This document shows, in pieces, positions 21,926 through 32,535 of a stretch of DNA of 64,000 nt. Below the pieces are notes generated by a model that was given only the letters and a program-made list of their open reading frames with translations, did no database searches and had not been told where the DNA came from. Made by a program: the position numbers and the translations under genes. The stretch lies in assembly GCA_004764695.1 (NCBI GenBank), contig SMSO01000014.1:6004029-6068028 (forward strand), written 5' to 3'. Within the stretch, counting starts at the first letter, position 1. Each line of letters starts with the position of its first letter. The stretch is from Schizochytrium sp. TIO01 (taxonomy: Eukaryota > Sar > Bigyra > Thraustochytrida > Thraustochytriidae).

Positions 21926-23854
21926 ATGGTGTCGGCCAGATGTGCCTTGCTGGCGCTGCTGCCGGGTAATCTGTTAGCCTTCGTGCTGCTCGCTCGAATG
22001 GCAACTTTAGAGCAGCAGGATGGAACTCGTGTGGTGTACAAGCACGTCTTTCATACGGGCGAGCAGGAGATCTGGCGAGATGCTGCGATGAACGCAGCAC
22101 ACCTCCATGATGGTCTCCACGAGGACGGAGACGATGACTCCGTTTACGGCAATGACCACCATCAGACTGCTCAGCACAGCTACCAAGACGTTGTTGAGGA
22201 GATCGTGCCGCAGGTTAGCGCTGACGTAGCCGATAGCGCTGCAGCAGCTGTAGATGCAGCTGTGGAGGCTGAGCACGATGTCACGGAACGCAAGTCCAAG
22301 CAAAACATGCGCGGATCCGTCCATTCAGCAGCCACCTCATTGTCGGCCAAAACAAATGAATTGGATGATGCTGAACAAGCTGAAAGCTTGGACGATTTTG
22401 ACAACTTTGAAAACAATCTGAATATTGCGGACTCTGCTCAGACGGAGAGCCTCGAGCTCGAAAGCGACCTCTCTTTGAAGTCAGACATTGAGGATGGCGA
22501 CCAAAATGATGATAACGCTGCAAATGATGGCGAGCCAGTCCTAGATTTGAGTCTTGACGACTCTCTGTCCACCGGGAGCGAGCAGAACTCATATCTTCCA
22601 CCACAACAGGCGCCCATGGAGCTTGAGGATGCGGGCGAGGACCTTGAATCTGATGACAGCGGCATTGACGATGTTGATGATGAGGAAGATGATCACGATG
22701 ACGGCTCAGGGCTACTTAAGGCTCAGGTAAAACCTGCATCGAAACGTACATTTTCGTACTACCGCGGCTACTCCTGCGGGTACTTGTGCGAGACTTTGAA
22801 ACGTGACAAGTGGAAGAATATTCAAAATATGAAGTCACCAACTATGTACTTAATTCGTTGGAAGAGCTATGAAAAGTACAAGGGCGTCAAACGTTCGATT
22901 GTCAACCAAATCGGCAAGACTGGCTCATGCATCGGTGGCGCAGCGCACTACCAGGTGCGCTGTCGTGAAGACTTCACACAGTCCTTCGGATGTAGTATGA
23001 ACGAACTCTCTATTGCTCCCCCTACGTACAACCTTGGGGACTCTAAAACATGTCGCGCGTTCACGAACGACGGCGATGCAGCTCAGAAGGACTGGGTACA
23101 AAAGATGAGCAGTGGGTGGTTCGGCCTCAGTGGTAGCGAAAGCGCAGCAGCCTACCGTGGCACTGCAGATCTTGCCAAGCAAACGAAATCATGCAAGTAC
23201 ACAAAGAGAGGGCCTGTGGTGCAAGAATTCATTCAGGCAACTCGCAAGGCACGGGGATTTTTTGTTGTCGCTTCGCTAAGACCTCTCGTTGTGCTTTTTC
23301 ACCCTGGTGTCACCTGGGAGGATGAAGCTGTAGATACCTCTACTGCTGCAACAATGCAGGCAGGACTCGTTAAGGTTGGACGCAAAGATGTGCAAAAGAA
23401 GGAGTTCCGCGCCGTTGACAGTGATGACCAAGTTGCCAAGCGGATGCGTGAAGTGGTTGGATTCATCATGAGTGCAGCTCAGGCTTCTGGACTTGAGTCC
23501 CGCAAAGGTCGTTTTCAGGTTTTCTCAGCTGACTTTGCTCTTCCTGAAGCTTCGGAGCCACAGCTTCTTGATGTTACTGGTGAACCATTGCAGGTGTCTT
23601 ATCCTGGTTCAGGTTTGTCTCCTCAGATTTGGACCTCCCTGTATCAAACTATCGAGCAACTTCAGACCGCCCCGCCTCCCACATTGGAGCGCCTCCGTTT
23701 GTCAGCAGGTTGGGAACTTTTGCGCATGCCTGAGTGGTCTGCAACCAAGAACAACCCTTGCCAGGTTTTTGCGTCTCCTGAGCGTGAACACCACGTGCAG
23801 AAACAGCTCGCTGCTCTTGAAAGCGATAGCTCTGAGCAGGAGGAATCCAGCTAA
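21926..23854 (+). CDS. Secreted/lumenal degenerate tubulin-tyrosine-ligase-like (ATP-grasp) protein
   Basis: A 642-residue frame from ATG 21926. Residues 1-~22 are a hydrophobic signal peptide or signal anchor (ALLALLPGNLLAFVLLA). Residues ~65-270 are strongly acidic and disordered (Asp/Glu/Ser). The folded part (~275-620) follows the order of TTL-like ATP-grasp proteins: a YYRGYSCGYL start, a KSPTMYLIRW strand, an APPTYNL element in place of the usual Pro-x-T-Tyr-x-Leu, then VVQEFI at ~431 followed by FFVVASLRPLVVLFHPG (family pattern VVQKYI...VLVTSxxPLxVYLY), and finally FQVFSADF at ~530 with LLDVTGEPLQV replacing the metal-binding LLE-x-N. The glycine-rich WI-x-KP segment that holds ATP lysines is not found. 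It is therefore probably a non-catalytic pseudoenzyme in the secretory pathway. The relationship is read by eye. Confidence 0.65.
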   Translation: MVSARCALLALLPGNLLAFVLLARMATLEQQDGTRVVYKHVFHTGEQEIWRDAAMNAAHLHDGLHEDGDDDSVYGNDHHQTAQHSYQDVVEEIVPQVSADVADSAAAAVDAAVEAEHDVTERKSKQNMRGSVHSAATSLSAKTNELDDAEQAESLDDFDNFENNLNIADSAQTESLELESDLSLKSDIEDGDQNDDNAANDGEPVLDLSLDDSLSTGSEQNSYLPPQQAPMELEDAGEDLESDDSGIDDVDDEEDDHDDGSGLLKAQVKPASKRTFSYYRGYSCGYLCETLKRDKWKNIQNMKSPTMYLIRWKSYEKYKGVKRSIVNQIGKTGSCIGGAAHYQVRCREDFTQSFGCSMNELSIAPPTYNLGDSKTCRAFTNDGDAAQKDWVQKMSSGWFGLSGSESAAAYRGTADLAKQTKSCKYTKRGPVVQEFIQATRKARGFFVVASLRPLVVLFHPGVTWEDEAVDTSTAATMQAGLVKVGRKDVQKKEFRAVDSDDQVAKRMREVVGFIMSAAQASGLESRKGRFQVFSADFALPEASEPQLLDVTGEPLQVSYPGSGLSPQIWTSLYQTIEQLQTAPPPTLERLRLSAGWELLRMPEWSATKNNPCQVFASPEREHHVQKQLAALESDSSEQEESS

Positions 23855-25168
23855 TTTGTCAGAATTTGCAAGGTCACATTACTTTGACGCCGCCTTTTTT
23901 TTATACTACTAGAAACCTCCCCTTCCTCTCCTACTTAGACCAAGATACAAATTACACATCACCTTTACTTTATCCTGACTTGATTTCTTGCTTTGTGCTT
24001 TTGTGCTATATATCTCAGGCTGGATACCGTACTGAGGTAGTATTTGAAGACTCCCATCGCATGACTTTGCCTCAAGTTCTTTCTTTTCTTTTGCTACCAG
24101 GTAGTACGGGTAGGTAGTACGTAGGATACAACCTTTTTCTTTTCCTTTTCCTGTTCTATTGTACCTGCCTTCTGGCCGCTCCTCAAGATCTCTGGCACGC
24201 TTGACTTCTGGCGCGACCTCGCAACCATGTCCGCACACCTCGGCGCTCCTGGCGACCTGGGAACCGCCATCTTCGATGACCAGGAATCCATGTCACCATA
24301 GATTGGCAGGTTAGGTGTAGCAGACCAAAAGAATAACTCGAAAGCCTTTCTTTCACGCTGGCTTCAGTGTGTGTGGACATTGCCGACGCCTCCATGAACA
24401 ACGAAGCGTCTCCTCGGAGCGTCCCGATGGAGCTTCAGCCCCAAAGAGCACTGGAACAAAGGCTCCAGGTCCGCGGCGGTCCATCTCAGTCGGCATCTAC
24501 GTTTTGCGGCATCAGTCTGCGCCGAAGCGGTCTTCAACAGCGATTTGTGAACTTTACGTCATCTTTGCTTTCAAATTGAGGTTCCTTCGATTTCCTTCAT
24601 AGTTTAGGAAAAACGTTCATTTTTTCTTTTTCACTTTTCTTGACTAATTAAAAATATAAAATGTTTTTAAAATTAACATTATTTATAAACCTTTTAAAAA
24701 TATAACAAACATAAAAAATCTCGTCTTCGGTACCTAATGGATAAACCGATACTTACCTTGAGCCTGCCCTGATCAACGCAACTGTTTGCGTGCGACAGAG
24801 ACACGAGCTTCTCTGTGCTGACGGACTTTGTGGCTCCAATGGCCACAGCGATCAATGCTCACGAGAGCTTTCGTGGTGCTCGAATGACGGAAATCAATCG
24901 CGAGTTTAGCCGAGGTTTGTTTGGAAAAAGGGACGCCTTGAAATATGTAAGAATGAAATGAAAGAATGAAACAAAGTGAGAGCAACTCTACGAGTTCAAC
25001 CCAACAGCAAAGCCAACCTTCCTTGGCGAACAACAGAGACCGAGCTCTGGTGAGGGCCTCCGTGTCGGCAAATCCCGAATTGGGCAAAGGGCAAGGAAGG
25101 CAATCAACGCGAGGAGGAAAGAACTAGCAGGCTTAAGAGAAGACCAGTTGGTACTTCCGGCAGAAAAG
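23855..25168. other. Intergenic spacer
   Basis: 1.3 kb. A GC-richer island at 24,180-24,560 holds ATG-initiated frames of 24 codons (from 24,227) and about 62 codons (24,391-24,579, plus), neither with a recognisable domain. They could be exons or the leader of something unrecognised. The flanks are AT-rich. Confidence 0.4.
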
Positions 25169-26662
25169 ATGGCAGGCGTCGCGACGGTGTTTTCGATTAC
25201 CTCGTGCAGGTTTTGCGAGAAAGCAAAGCGAATCTTGAAGGAGCACAACATCCCCTACACAGAAATCAACCTGGATGATTACCCCAAACGTCGTGGTGAT
25301 ATGATTGCAATGGCGGACGCCATGACGGTCCCGCAAGTCTTTTTCAATAACAAGCACATGGGCGGGGCGGATGCCATTGAAGCTCTCGAATCCTCTGGCG
25401 AGCTCGACAAAATCTGGGCACAGGCTGACACAGAAACCCTTGATTCACGCCTTGCTGCCCCCGAAGGACCCCCGGCACCTCGCCCTACACCCAGCCCACG
25501 TAACCTTGAAAACTTTGAGGCTGGTTCTGTGAAATTGAATCTTGTCGAAGTAGTCTACGCTCTACGCAAAGAACTCGGCGTGGAGTTTAAGGGAGCACAG
25601 CTTTCGAAGCAGCTGAAGGTGATCTTTGGACTTGAGGGCGAGAATGATTCGGACTCAATTGTGGCAAATTTGGCCGGAAAATTGATTTCTGCGGGGGCTT
25701 TGACCTGGCGCAAGTCTAAGACCCCCGTCCAGTTCCAAGCCGACCAGACCACCTTTGTGTTGCCGGAGGCTTTAGAAGAGTTGTCATTGAACAATTTCCG
25801 AGAGTGGAAAGATCGTGTGGATGAACCGCTTGTTGTTGTAACCGCGCTGAAAAAGAAGCTTAATGCGGTGCTTGGCAAGCACCGTACAGCAGACGCCAAA
25901 ACAAACTACCTGGCCGCATCTGAGGATCCAGAGTTTGCTGTCTTTGAAGAATCCGCGTCAGAGCTTCAGAAATTCAGCCTTTCTGAGATGGATGAGAAGA
26001 CGCGCCTCGCATTTGTCATCAACTTATACAATTTGTTGACCCTGCATGCATTTACCAAAGTTGGCGTGCCCGCAGCAGGTATGGACAGAACTGAGTTCTT
26101 TGACTTTGTAGGATACACACTGGGAGGTCTTTTTTACAGCTTCAATGCACTCGAAAATGGCATTCTACGTTCCAACAAGAACCCTCCGTATCATCTTCAA
26201 AAAACGATTCGATCAAATGATCCGCGAGCTGGTGCAGTTTTGTCAACCTGTAACCCTGCCCTGCACGCCTGTATTTCATGCGGTGCGAGCTCCTGCCCGC
26301 CCATAAAAACTTTCACGGCTGAGGCCATTGATGAGGAGATGCGCATTGCGGCGCAGGCGTTTTTTGAGCTCGACGAGAATTGCAAGGTCAATGTTGAAGC
26401 CAACACCATTACTGTGACAAAGATCGTAGCGTGGTATCAGAAGGATTTCGGAACAGATATGGTATCTGCCCTTCGTACTGTGCAGGGCTGGCTCCGTGGG
26501 CAAAAGGCCAAAGATGCGGAGACTGTTTTGAACTCACCCAAGCCGATTATCAACTTTGCAGAGTATGATTGGTCAACTGATGCACATGACTCCAAGCAGT
26601 ATACCAAGCATAGGGGAACCCTCCAGGTTCTAGCGCACATGGTTTTCGGAACCGGTCGCTAG
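25169..26662 (+). CDS. Glutaredoxin - helical (DEP-like) - DUF547 fusion protein
   Basis: A 497-residue protein beginning at ATG 25169 (MAGVATVF), where the glutaredoxin fold starts directly. Residues 1-85 are a dithiol glutaredoxin: CRFC active site (Cys13, Cys16), the cis-proline TVPQVFF (53-59) and the glutathione-binding GG-x-D (65-68). Residues ~115-215 look like a DEP or winged-helix module. Residues ~270-420 are DUF547, with FVINLYNLLTLHAF and the hallmark CGASSCPPI, in a cluster of three to four cysteines. DUF547 is related to papain-like and transglutaminase-type folds but has no settled activity. The fusion suggests a thiol-redox function coupled to a membrane or protein-binding partner. 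No signal peptide, so cytosolic or nuclear. Confidence 0.88.
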   Translation: MAGVATVFSITSCRFCEKAKRILKEHNIPYTEINLDDYPKRRGDMIAMADAMTVPQVFFNNKHMGGADAIEALESSGELDKIWAQADTETLDSRLAAPEGPPAPRPTPSPRNLENFEAGSVKLNLVEVVYALRKELGVEFKGAQLSKQLKVIFGLEGENDSDSIVANLAGKLISAGALTWRKSKTPVQFQADQTTFVLPEALEELSLNNFREWKDRVDEPLVVVTALKKKLNAVLGKHRTADAKTNYLAASEDPEFAVFEESASELQKFSLSEMDEKTRLAFVINLYNLLTLHAFTKVGVPAAGMDRTEFFDFVGYTLGGLFYSFNALENGILRSNKNPPYHLQKTIRSNDPRAGAVLSTCNPALHACISCGASSCPPIKTFTAEAIDEEMRIAAQAFFELDENCKVNVEANTITVTKIVAWYQKDFGTDMVSALRTVQGWLRGQKAKDAETVLNSPKPIINFAEYDWSTDAHDSKQYTKHRGTLQVLAHMVFGTGR

Positions 26663-28182
26663 TTGTCTTTTGTTTCACTTATTAGATTCTCGCTTTATCT
26701 TTTTTTACTCATGTTTTCACTCAATCTTTAGACGTTTCAAAATATAGAGAAAAAAACACGAGAGAAAATGTGCACTTTAGGTTAGTGACATTCAGCCCAT
26801 CCAATTATTCAGAGGATCAGCCAGAAAGAAAAGCACCCAAACCTTGAACGAACGAGAATCAGAACAGCTGCAGGAAGAACAGAAAGCCTCAGATTCCTTG
26901 ACTAGCTGGTTTTGTAGCGAATGGCTACGGAAGCCGAAGGAAAAACCTTGTAGAAGCTTACAAGCCTGCACAACACTACGGCCCTACTTTACCTTTTGTA
27001 TTATATCTGTAGATTCCGAAATTCATCCCACAACAGTAAATTTCAAAGTCTTCAGAAACAGTCCTTAGCAATTATCAAAACTCCTGTTCGCCAGAAAAAG
27101 TCCAATTTATATCGATGCAGAATGTTTTGCTAATATGATGATAGATTAAAGCTCTTTCATGCTATGTCATGGGAGTCGCATCTGGAAAGCTCATGAATGG
27201 ACGTTCAAAACGCCTTTTGATCGTTTTTGAGCTTACATATAGTATGTTATTAGAGTAGAAATGTTAAAGAAGTAGTGGCTATCTTCAAACCTAATGCCTT
27301 TTCATTCTTTTTTATGTGTTTATTGCAAAGGAAAGCTTCAAAAATGAACCTTGTTTAAACACCTGATGTCAATTGTCATTTTAGTCTCTAATTTATTTTC
27401 TCTAATAGACAAGTCACCAAGTAATTCTTTCATACAATTTACCCCCATCTTCTTGGCTCTTGTAGTGATTTTATGCCTGGACTACGAGACAACTAGGCGC
27501 CTTGATTTGGTCTGTATTATCAAAATAAACAATATAAAATATAAAAAGTTCTTTGTTTTTCAGTATGTATAACATATCATATATCATGCAAAATTGAGAA
27601 GGAAATATATGCTAGTGAACCTCGTGTGTAAAATATCGAGCCACTATCATTTCTTGCTCCACTGCCACATTTACACCATCTCGCTTAAACCTCTTTCTTT
27701 TTCGGCATTCAAGACGGACTTTGTTAACAAAGGCATCGATACGCTAAATTTTTTACCAGAGACGATCCAGACTAGCTACTACTAGGTAGGTACTTTAAAG
27801 TACAAGAAAATGGCCTCCAACGATCGAGAAAAACAGTTGTGTACAAGAGTAAATCTAGGTAATGTTACTAGATGAACATTCCTAGATTGTTCTAGTGTTT
27901 GACACTGGTTCAACCATCATTAGACCCGTCTGGAAAAGCAAAACTCCATTTTGCTTCGCTGAAAGAGTCCATCTCTACAATATGCGTCAAACACTAACTA
28001 CTGAAAACTACCAGTGTATTTTTCTTTTTTCCATTATTATTTCAGGTTATAGATATAAACTAAAATCTATAAACTTTGTCCTTTGCAAACCCAAATCAGC
28101 CACTCAGCTAAAAAGCCTCGCCGCTCTCGAACGCTGTCTGATTTGCAACACACGCTTCTCGCTAGCGTAAACCTATTGCAGT
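26663..28182. other. Intergenic spacer, very AT-rich
   Basis: 1.5 kb. No domain-bearing open frame. The 100 bp before the quinolinate phosphoribosyltransferase start is less AT-rich and is its likely leader. Confidence 0.5.
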
Positions 28183-29091
28183 ATGAGCTCCATTCCGAGC
28201 AGCTTTGCCTTTGCCGGCGATCTCGGCACTCTGTTGCCTCCTCATGGGCGTCTGGATGCTCTCGTCCGCGGCTGGCTCGTCGCTGATGCCCCCGAATTCG
28301 ATGTTGGCGGCTTCGTGGTAGGTGACGTGGAACGTGATGCCATGCTCCTTGGCAAGAGTCCTGGCGTCATCGCTGGTGTGCCCTTCGCACAGGCTGTCTT
28401 TGATGCTGTCGGCGTTTCCGTGGAATGGCTCATCAAAGATGGCGTCGAAATCTCTGAAGAAGACGCCCAAAACCGCAAGGTCCTCGCCAAAGTTCGCGGA
28501 CCCGCTCGCAAGATTCTTATGGCTGAACGGACTGTGCTCAACATCATGACAAGGGCTAGCGGCATCGCAACAGCCTCGCGGCGTATGGCCTTGGTCAAGG
28601 AGGCCCATAACTGGCACGGAGAAGTCGCAGCCACGAGGAAGACCACGCCAGGATTTTCTCTTGTTGAAAAGTACGCCGTGCTCGTGGGAGGATGCAGTAC
28701 ACACCGTATGACTCTTTCGCATATGGTCATGTTGAAGGACAACCACGTGTGGAGTGTAGGTGATATTACAAAGGCAGTGCACAAGGCCAGAGCGGCAGCT
28801 GGTTTCTCATCCAAGATCGAAGTGGAGTGCAGAAACCTTGAGGAAGCAGTGGAAGCGTGCCAGGCAGGAGCGGAGGTTGTCATGCTCGACAACTACGAAC
28901 CGGAAGGATTGAAGGAGGATGCGGCAAAGCTTAAGGAGAAGTTTCCTCATGTCACAATTGAGGCAAGCGGGGGCATTACGGAGGACACGGCGGCAGCATT
29001 CTTTTCAAAGGATGTCGATGTACTCAGTATGGGCAAGCTGACGCAAGGATACGAATGTCTGGACCTCAGTCTTAAGATCCAGAAGGAGTAA
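28183..29091 (+). CDS. QPRT: Nicotinate-nucleotide pyrophosphorylase (carboxylating), quinolinate phosphoribosyltransferase
   Basis: Converts quinolinate and phosphoribosyl pyrophosphate to nicotinate mononucleotide, CO2 and pyrophosphate, the entry of de novo NAD synthesis. The 302-residue length is normal for the family. Motifs in order: ERTVLNIMTRASGIAT (115-130), ATRKTTPG (150-157), EKYAVLVGG (162-170) with His174-Arg175, LKDNH (184-188), the IEVE strand, MLDN, then EASGGI near the C-terminus. All residues that normally contact substrate phosphates are present. One small deviation is CSTHR where G-x-x-NHR is usual. There is no targeting peptide. The strand and spacing show no linkage to the NAD kinase 10 kb upstream, though both serve NAD(P) supply. 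Confidence 0.95.
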   Translation: MSSIPSSFAFAGDLGTLLPPHGRLDALVRGWLVADAPEFDVGGFVVGDVERDAMLLGKSPGVIAGVPFAQAVFDAVGVSVEWLIKDGVEISEEDAQNRKVLAKVRGPARKILMAERTVLNIMTRASGIATASRRMALVKEAHNWHGEVAATRKTTPGFSLVEKYAVLVGGCSTHRMTLSHMVMLKDNHVWSVGDITKAVHKARAAAGFSSKIEVECRNLEEAVEACQAGAEVVMLDNYEPEGLKEDAAKLKEKFPHVTIEASGGITEDTAAAFFSKDVDVLSMGKLTQGYECLDLSLKIQKE

Positions 29092-29846
29092 TTACATGAA
29101 TGACTCTCTCACTCGACTGAACTGTTGAAGTATCTTCTTTGCCATACGATGCTGGATGATTAACTTGCAGCACATGTGTTTCCTACACCAGCAAATAACA
29201 AATAGTGGAATAATTCGTCAATTAATCTATATGCAGATGTGTAGACTTACAAATTTATTGCGCTGCTTATGTTTAAATATAGGACAAAATGACAAATCAA
29301 TTGCTTAATGTGGGATTTCTATTTCTACCCAATGATGCTGATAACCATAACTTTACTGAACAATTATGAGTTCAGAAGTACCTTTCCTAAACAAAGTGCA
29401 CAAGGCTATGTCTCAACACTAAATTCGTAAACTTGGTTAAATCAACCTTTTATTTCACAAGGTCTTAATTCATATAGCTTCAAATAATATGTCGTAGGCT
29501 TTATGTAGTGTGATAAATATAGGAATACCGAAACTCCTCTGGATTTAAACTCTTGGATTGCTACATCTGCAGGCAGTCACACACTCTTTATTGAAAAATG
29601 GTAATCGCCAGGTGATGTCGCCAGTGAAAGATATTGAAAATATGGATGCATAGCACTTTCCTACTTACTTTCACTATAAGGAAACAAACATATCTTAGAA
29701 TAACAATGCTAGGGGAGGTATTTATCTCCCCCGCCCCTCTCCAAGAGAAAACCCAACCAAACAAACAAAAATTATACGCAAAACGGTCGCGCAAATATAA
29801 TCAAGATTGAATAACTAATACATTTTCTACCAGTGATGATATACAA
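29092..29846. other. Convergent 3' spacer
   Basis: 755 bp AT-rich region between the stops of two convergent genes. Nothing coding seen. Confidence 0.5.
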
Positions 29847-32535
29847 TTACATGCCTTTTGGTCGAGTACCACCACCAGTGTCAGAGCCTCGACCTCCCAT
29901 AGGATTGACAATTTGGGTGCGCTTGGGTTTGCTAGCACTCGCAATACCCTCCTTATATGATTCCAGTGCCTCTGTGTCGTCATCGTCTTCGCCGGTCTCA
30001 ACAGCTGCAACAACAGCTTCGCCATCTTTGAAAATAGTTGTAATAGAAACGTCAGTTTGTTCCCGCGCAAGAGGCTCGCGTAGTCCAGTCTTGAGACGCT
30101 GCAGAAGAGCATGGTCAGACACAGTTTTGTTCCTATCATCCTGTGCTTTGGAGAAAATACGAACAAAGTCCAGTGCATTCTTAGAAACCACCTCAGCATC
30201 CTCTTCGTAGACCAGAAGTAACTCTCGTAGATCATCCGCAACAAGGTAATGAAGATCACAAAAGGTAAGCGCCCGAATGGACGCCGTGCGTTTGCTCCGT
30301 GTAAGAACACCAATATCTCCAAAATAATCACCTGCCTCAAGCATTCCAACCTGATTGCCATTATAGTCAGTGAGAACTTCAAGTTCTCCTCGAGCAATAA
30401 AGAAAATTGCTGTTGCAGCATCGCCCTTATTCACAACGTATTCTCCTGGCACGACCAACTGAGGTTTGAGACGGAGCGTCATGCCCCGCAGAAAGCTTCG
30501 TGAACATGCCTTAAACAGGGGGTTATTTTCCAAGCATTTTCAAATGCAAATGCTCTGCGCATTCCAAATGCAATGGCAGAGGCAATTCGTCGTAGAAATA
30601 GTTATCTCGATCAAGCAAACCTTTGTGACAAAGCCATACGTATTCAAAGTACTGTTCTACGCGCTCTCGAATGTGCTGTGGAAGTCGTAGATACCTCATC
30701 TGTTCGCGAATATCCTCCATCTTTTCTGAGTATTTTGTGGAAGCTTGGTCAATTCTCGCAATATAAGAAACAAAGTTACTGAAGATCATGGCATAAATAG
30801 CTGCGCCAAGCAGCATATTTGCAATGGTGAACATTGTTTCCGTGTCAGTCAGCGGGACTACGTCACCGTAGCCCACTGAAGTGATAGTTGTCACAGCCCA
30901 ATAGACTGATTTTAAATACTTGCTTGTGGTTTGCACCTCATCAGTGCCCAGACGGTGTACAGAAAGCCAAGAGCAATATGCTGTCTGATTCGCTGGATAT
31001 GGTCCATCCAAGAAAACCCAGGTTCCGTTCAGAAGCACATCATGTAGGGTTGGATCGAACACATCCGGCCATGATGCACAAGGTGTTCTTGTGTTTGCGC
31101 CAATGAAAAACCAAACGCAGCCAATCCAGTGGCATACCAGCATTAGCGAAGCAAAGAGACGCATAATTCGAGCTGAGTTTGCATACCGAAAACGCTCTAA
31201 GAATTTGAAGATTTTCGTAATACGGATTAAGCGAATACATTTGACCAAGTTGATTGCCCTAGCTTCCGAAGGAGGCACAAAAAGCTCAAATGGTAACGTT
31301 GCTGGCAAGTCCACCCAGAACCAGTGACTAAGGTAAAATTGTGCGATTTCACCGCGGTCAGTTACCAAGGAGCCCCAATCATCAACGTACGCCGTGGCAA
31401 AGTTTAACACGAGGTCTACGATAAAGCAAATGTCAATGAAGTTATCCATTTCTGAGGCCACTTTGTTCTGATCATCTGGTTCAGGTACAAAAGCCATGTG
31501 ATAAGGAAGCATGATTGCATTCCACAATACGCAGAGAACAATCCAAAGCTCCCATAGTCTCTCAAAGCGGTAATGCGGCATAATAACGTCTACGAAAATC
31601 AGTTGCCTGATACGATGTTGAGCCGATTGGAGAAAAAATCGGAGACTACGCTCTTGATTCTTTTTATGGTAGCGTTGTACAGCACGTGCAACAGCCTCTT
31701 CTGGAGATACTTTGGCCGTATGCAAAGTTGAGGTTTTCCGTACTGTTTCCTCTTTCTCCTTCGACCCGAGGTCCTTCGAGAGCCTTTTACCAACTGCACG
31801 GTCGTATGTAGTTCGATACTGTGTATTAACATCAGGGTTGAAGAGCGCGAATCCCTTGGACCCTTGTTTTGCAAGCATTTGCTGTCGATAAAATGAGTCC
31901 CACAGGCCAGTGTCATTTAGGAACTCCATCTTACTGGTCTCAATGTTTTTTATGGGCTGGGATGGCCTCACAGACGAAGCTCTTCTTCGCGATGGCGCTT
32001 CCTGAAGGCCGTCAGAGCTGTTGTGACGCCCGGCTATCTTACCAAAGGATTGAAGCATGCTCTGAGCGTTCATATTGAACTTTCGTTTCTCCACATCGAT
32101 AGAATAGAATGAGCTTTTGTGATAAGCACCAGTTCCATAGAACCTGTTGTCTGTAATTGCAGAGTGTGAGCTAACAAGATCAGCGTTGGACTTGAGCTTG
32201 CGTAGGAATGGCATCATGCTTGGAGCTTTCATCTTCATAGATCGTCCAATACTATCATGACTCTTTGTGGTGCCTCGCAGGGGGCGCTCTCCACCGTCTG
32301 CATCTCCGCTAGATCTGCCTTCCCCTGCTGCCCCGAAAAGTTGCTTTACAATTGAATAGTTTTCTCCGAATTCTAGCACTCGTGATCGTCTGTGAGTACT
32401 CTGTGTATCATGACTTGTCGCTGTTGCAGTCCGTGACAAATTGACTCCAAGCGATTCCTTTTTTTTGAACTCATCGCAAGTTGAATTTTCTTGCGTGGCC
32501 TCAGAGACAGCGGTCATATTGGCGTGATCGCTCAT
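29847..32535 (-). CDS. Cyclic-nucleotide-gated / voltage-gated potassium channel, frame broken once
   Basis: About 895 residues if a one-base shift near 30526 is corrected. The first ATG in frame is at 32535 (MSDHANMTAV). Residues 1-~320 are cytoplasmic and Ser/basic-rich. Six membrane helices follow: an S4 with Arg/Lys at regular spacing (RAINLVKCIRLIRITKIFK) and a pore with TITSVGYGD near 550, the K+-selective filter. The C-linker then leads into a cyclic-nucleotide-binding domain (GDAATAIFFIARGELEVL..., FGDIGVL, KRTASIRAL). The phosphate-contacting Arg is kept, while the ribose-contacting Glu of FGE is Asp. The upstream frame stops at a TAA just after the C-linker (LKMLGK), and the remainder continues one base over (NNPLFKACSR). 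This is a plasma-membrane channel of the EAG/HCN/KAT superfamily. About 100 acidic or disordered residues end it. Confidence 0.9.

Noticed and set aside
24369-24602. Possible histone-like fragment (APKSTGTKAPG...)
   Set aside because: Superficial similarity only: no continuing histone fold and the downstream residues do not align with H3 or H2B.
28162-28892. Minus-strand frames of 206 and 216 codons across the quinolinate phosphoribosyltransferase gene
   Set aside because: Antisense shadows of a GC-biased gene; no recognisable motif.
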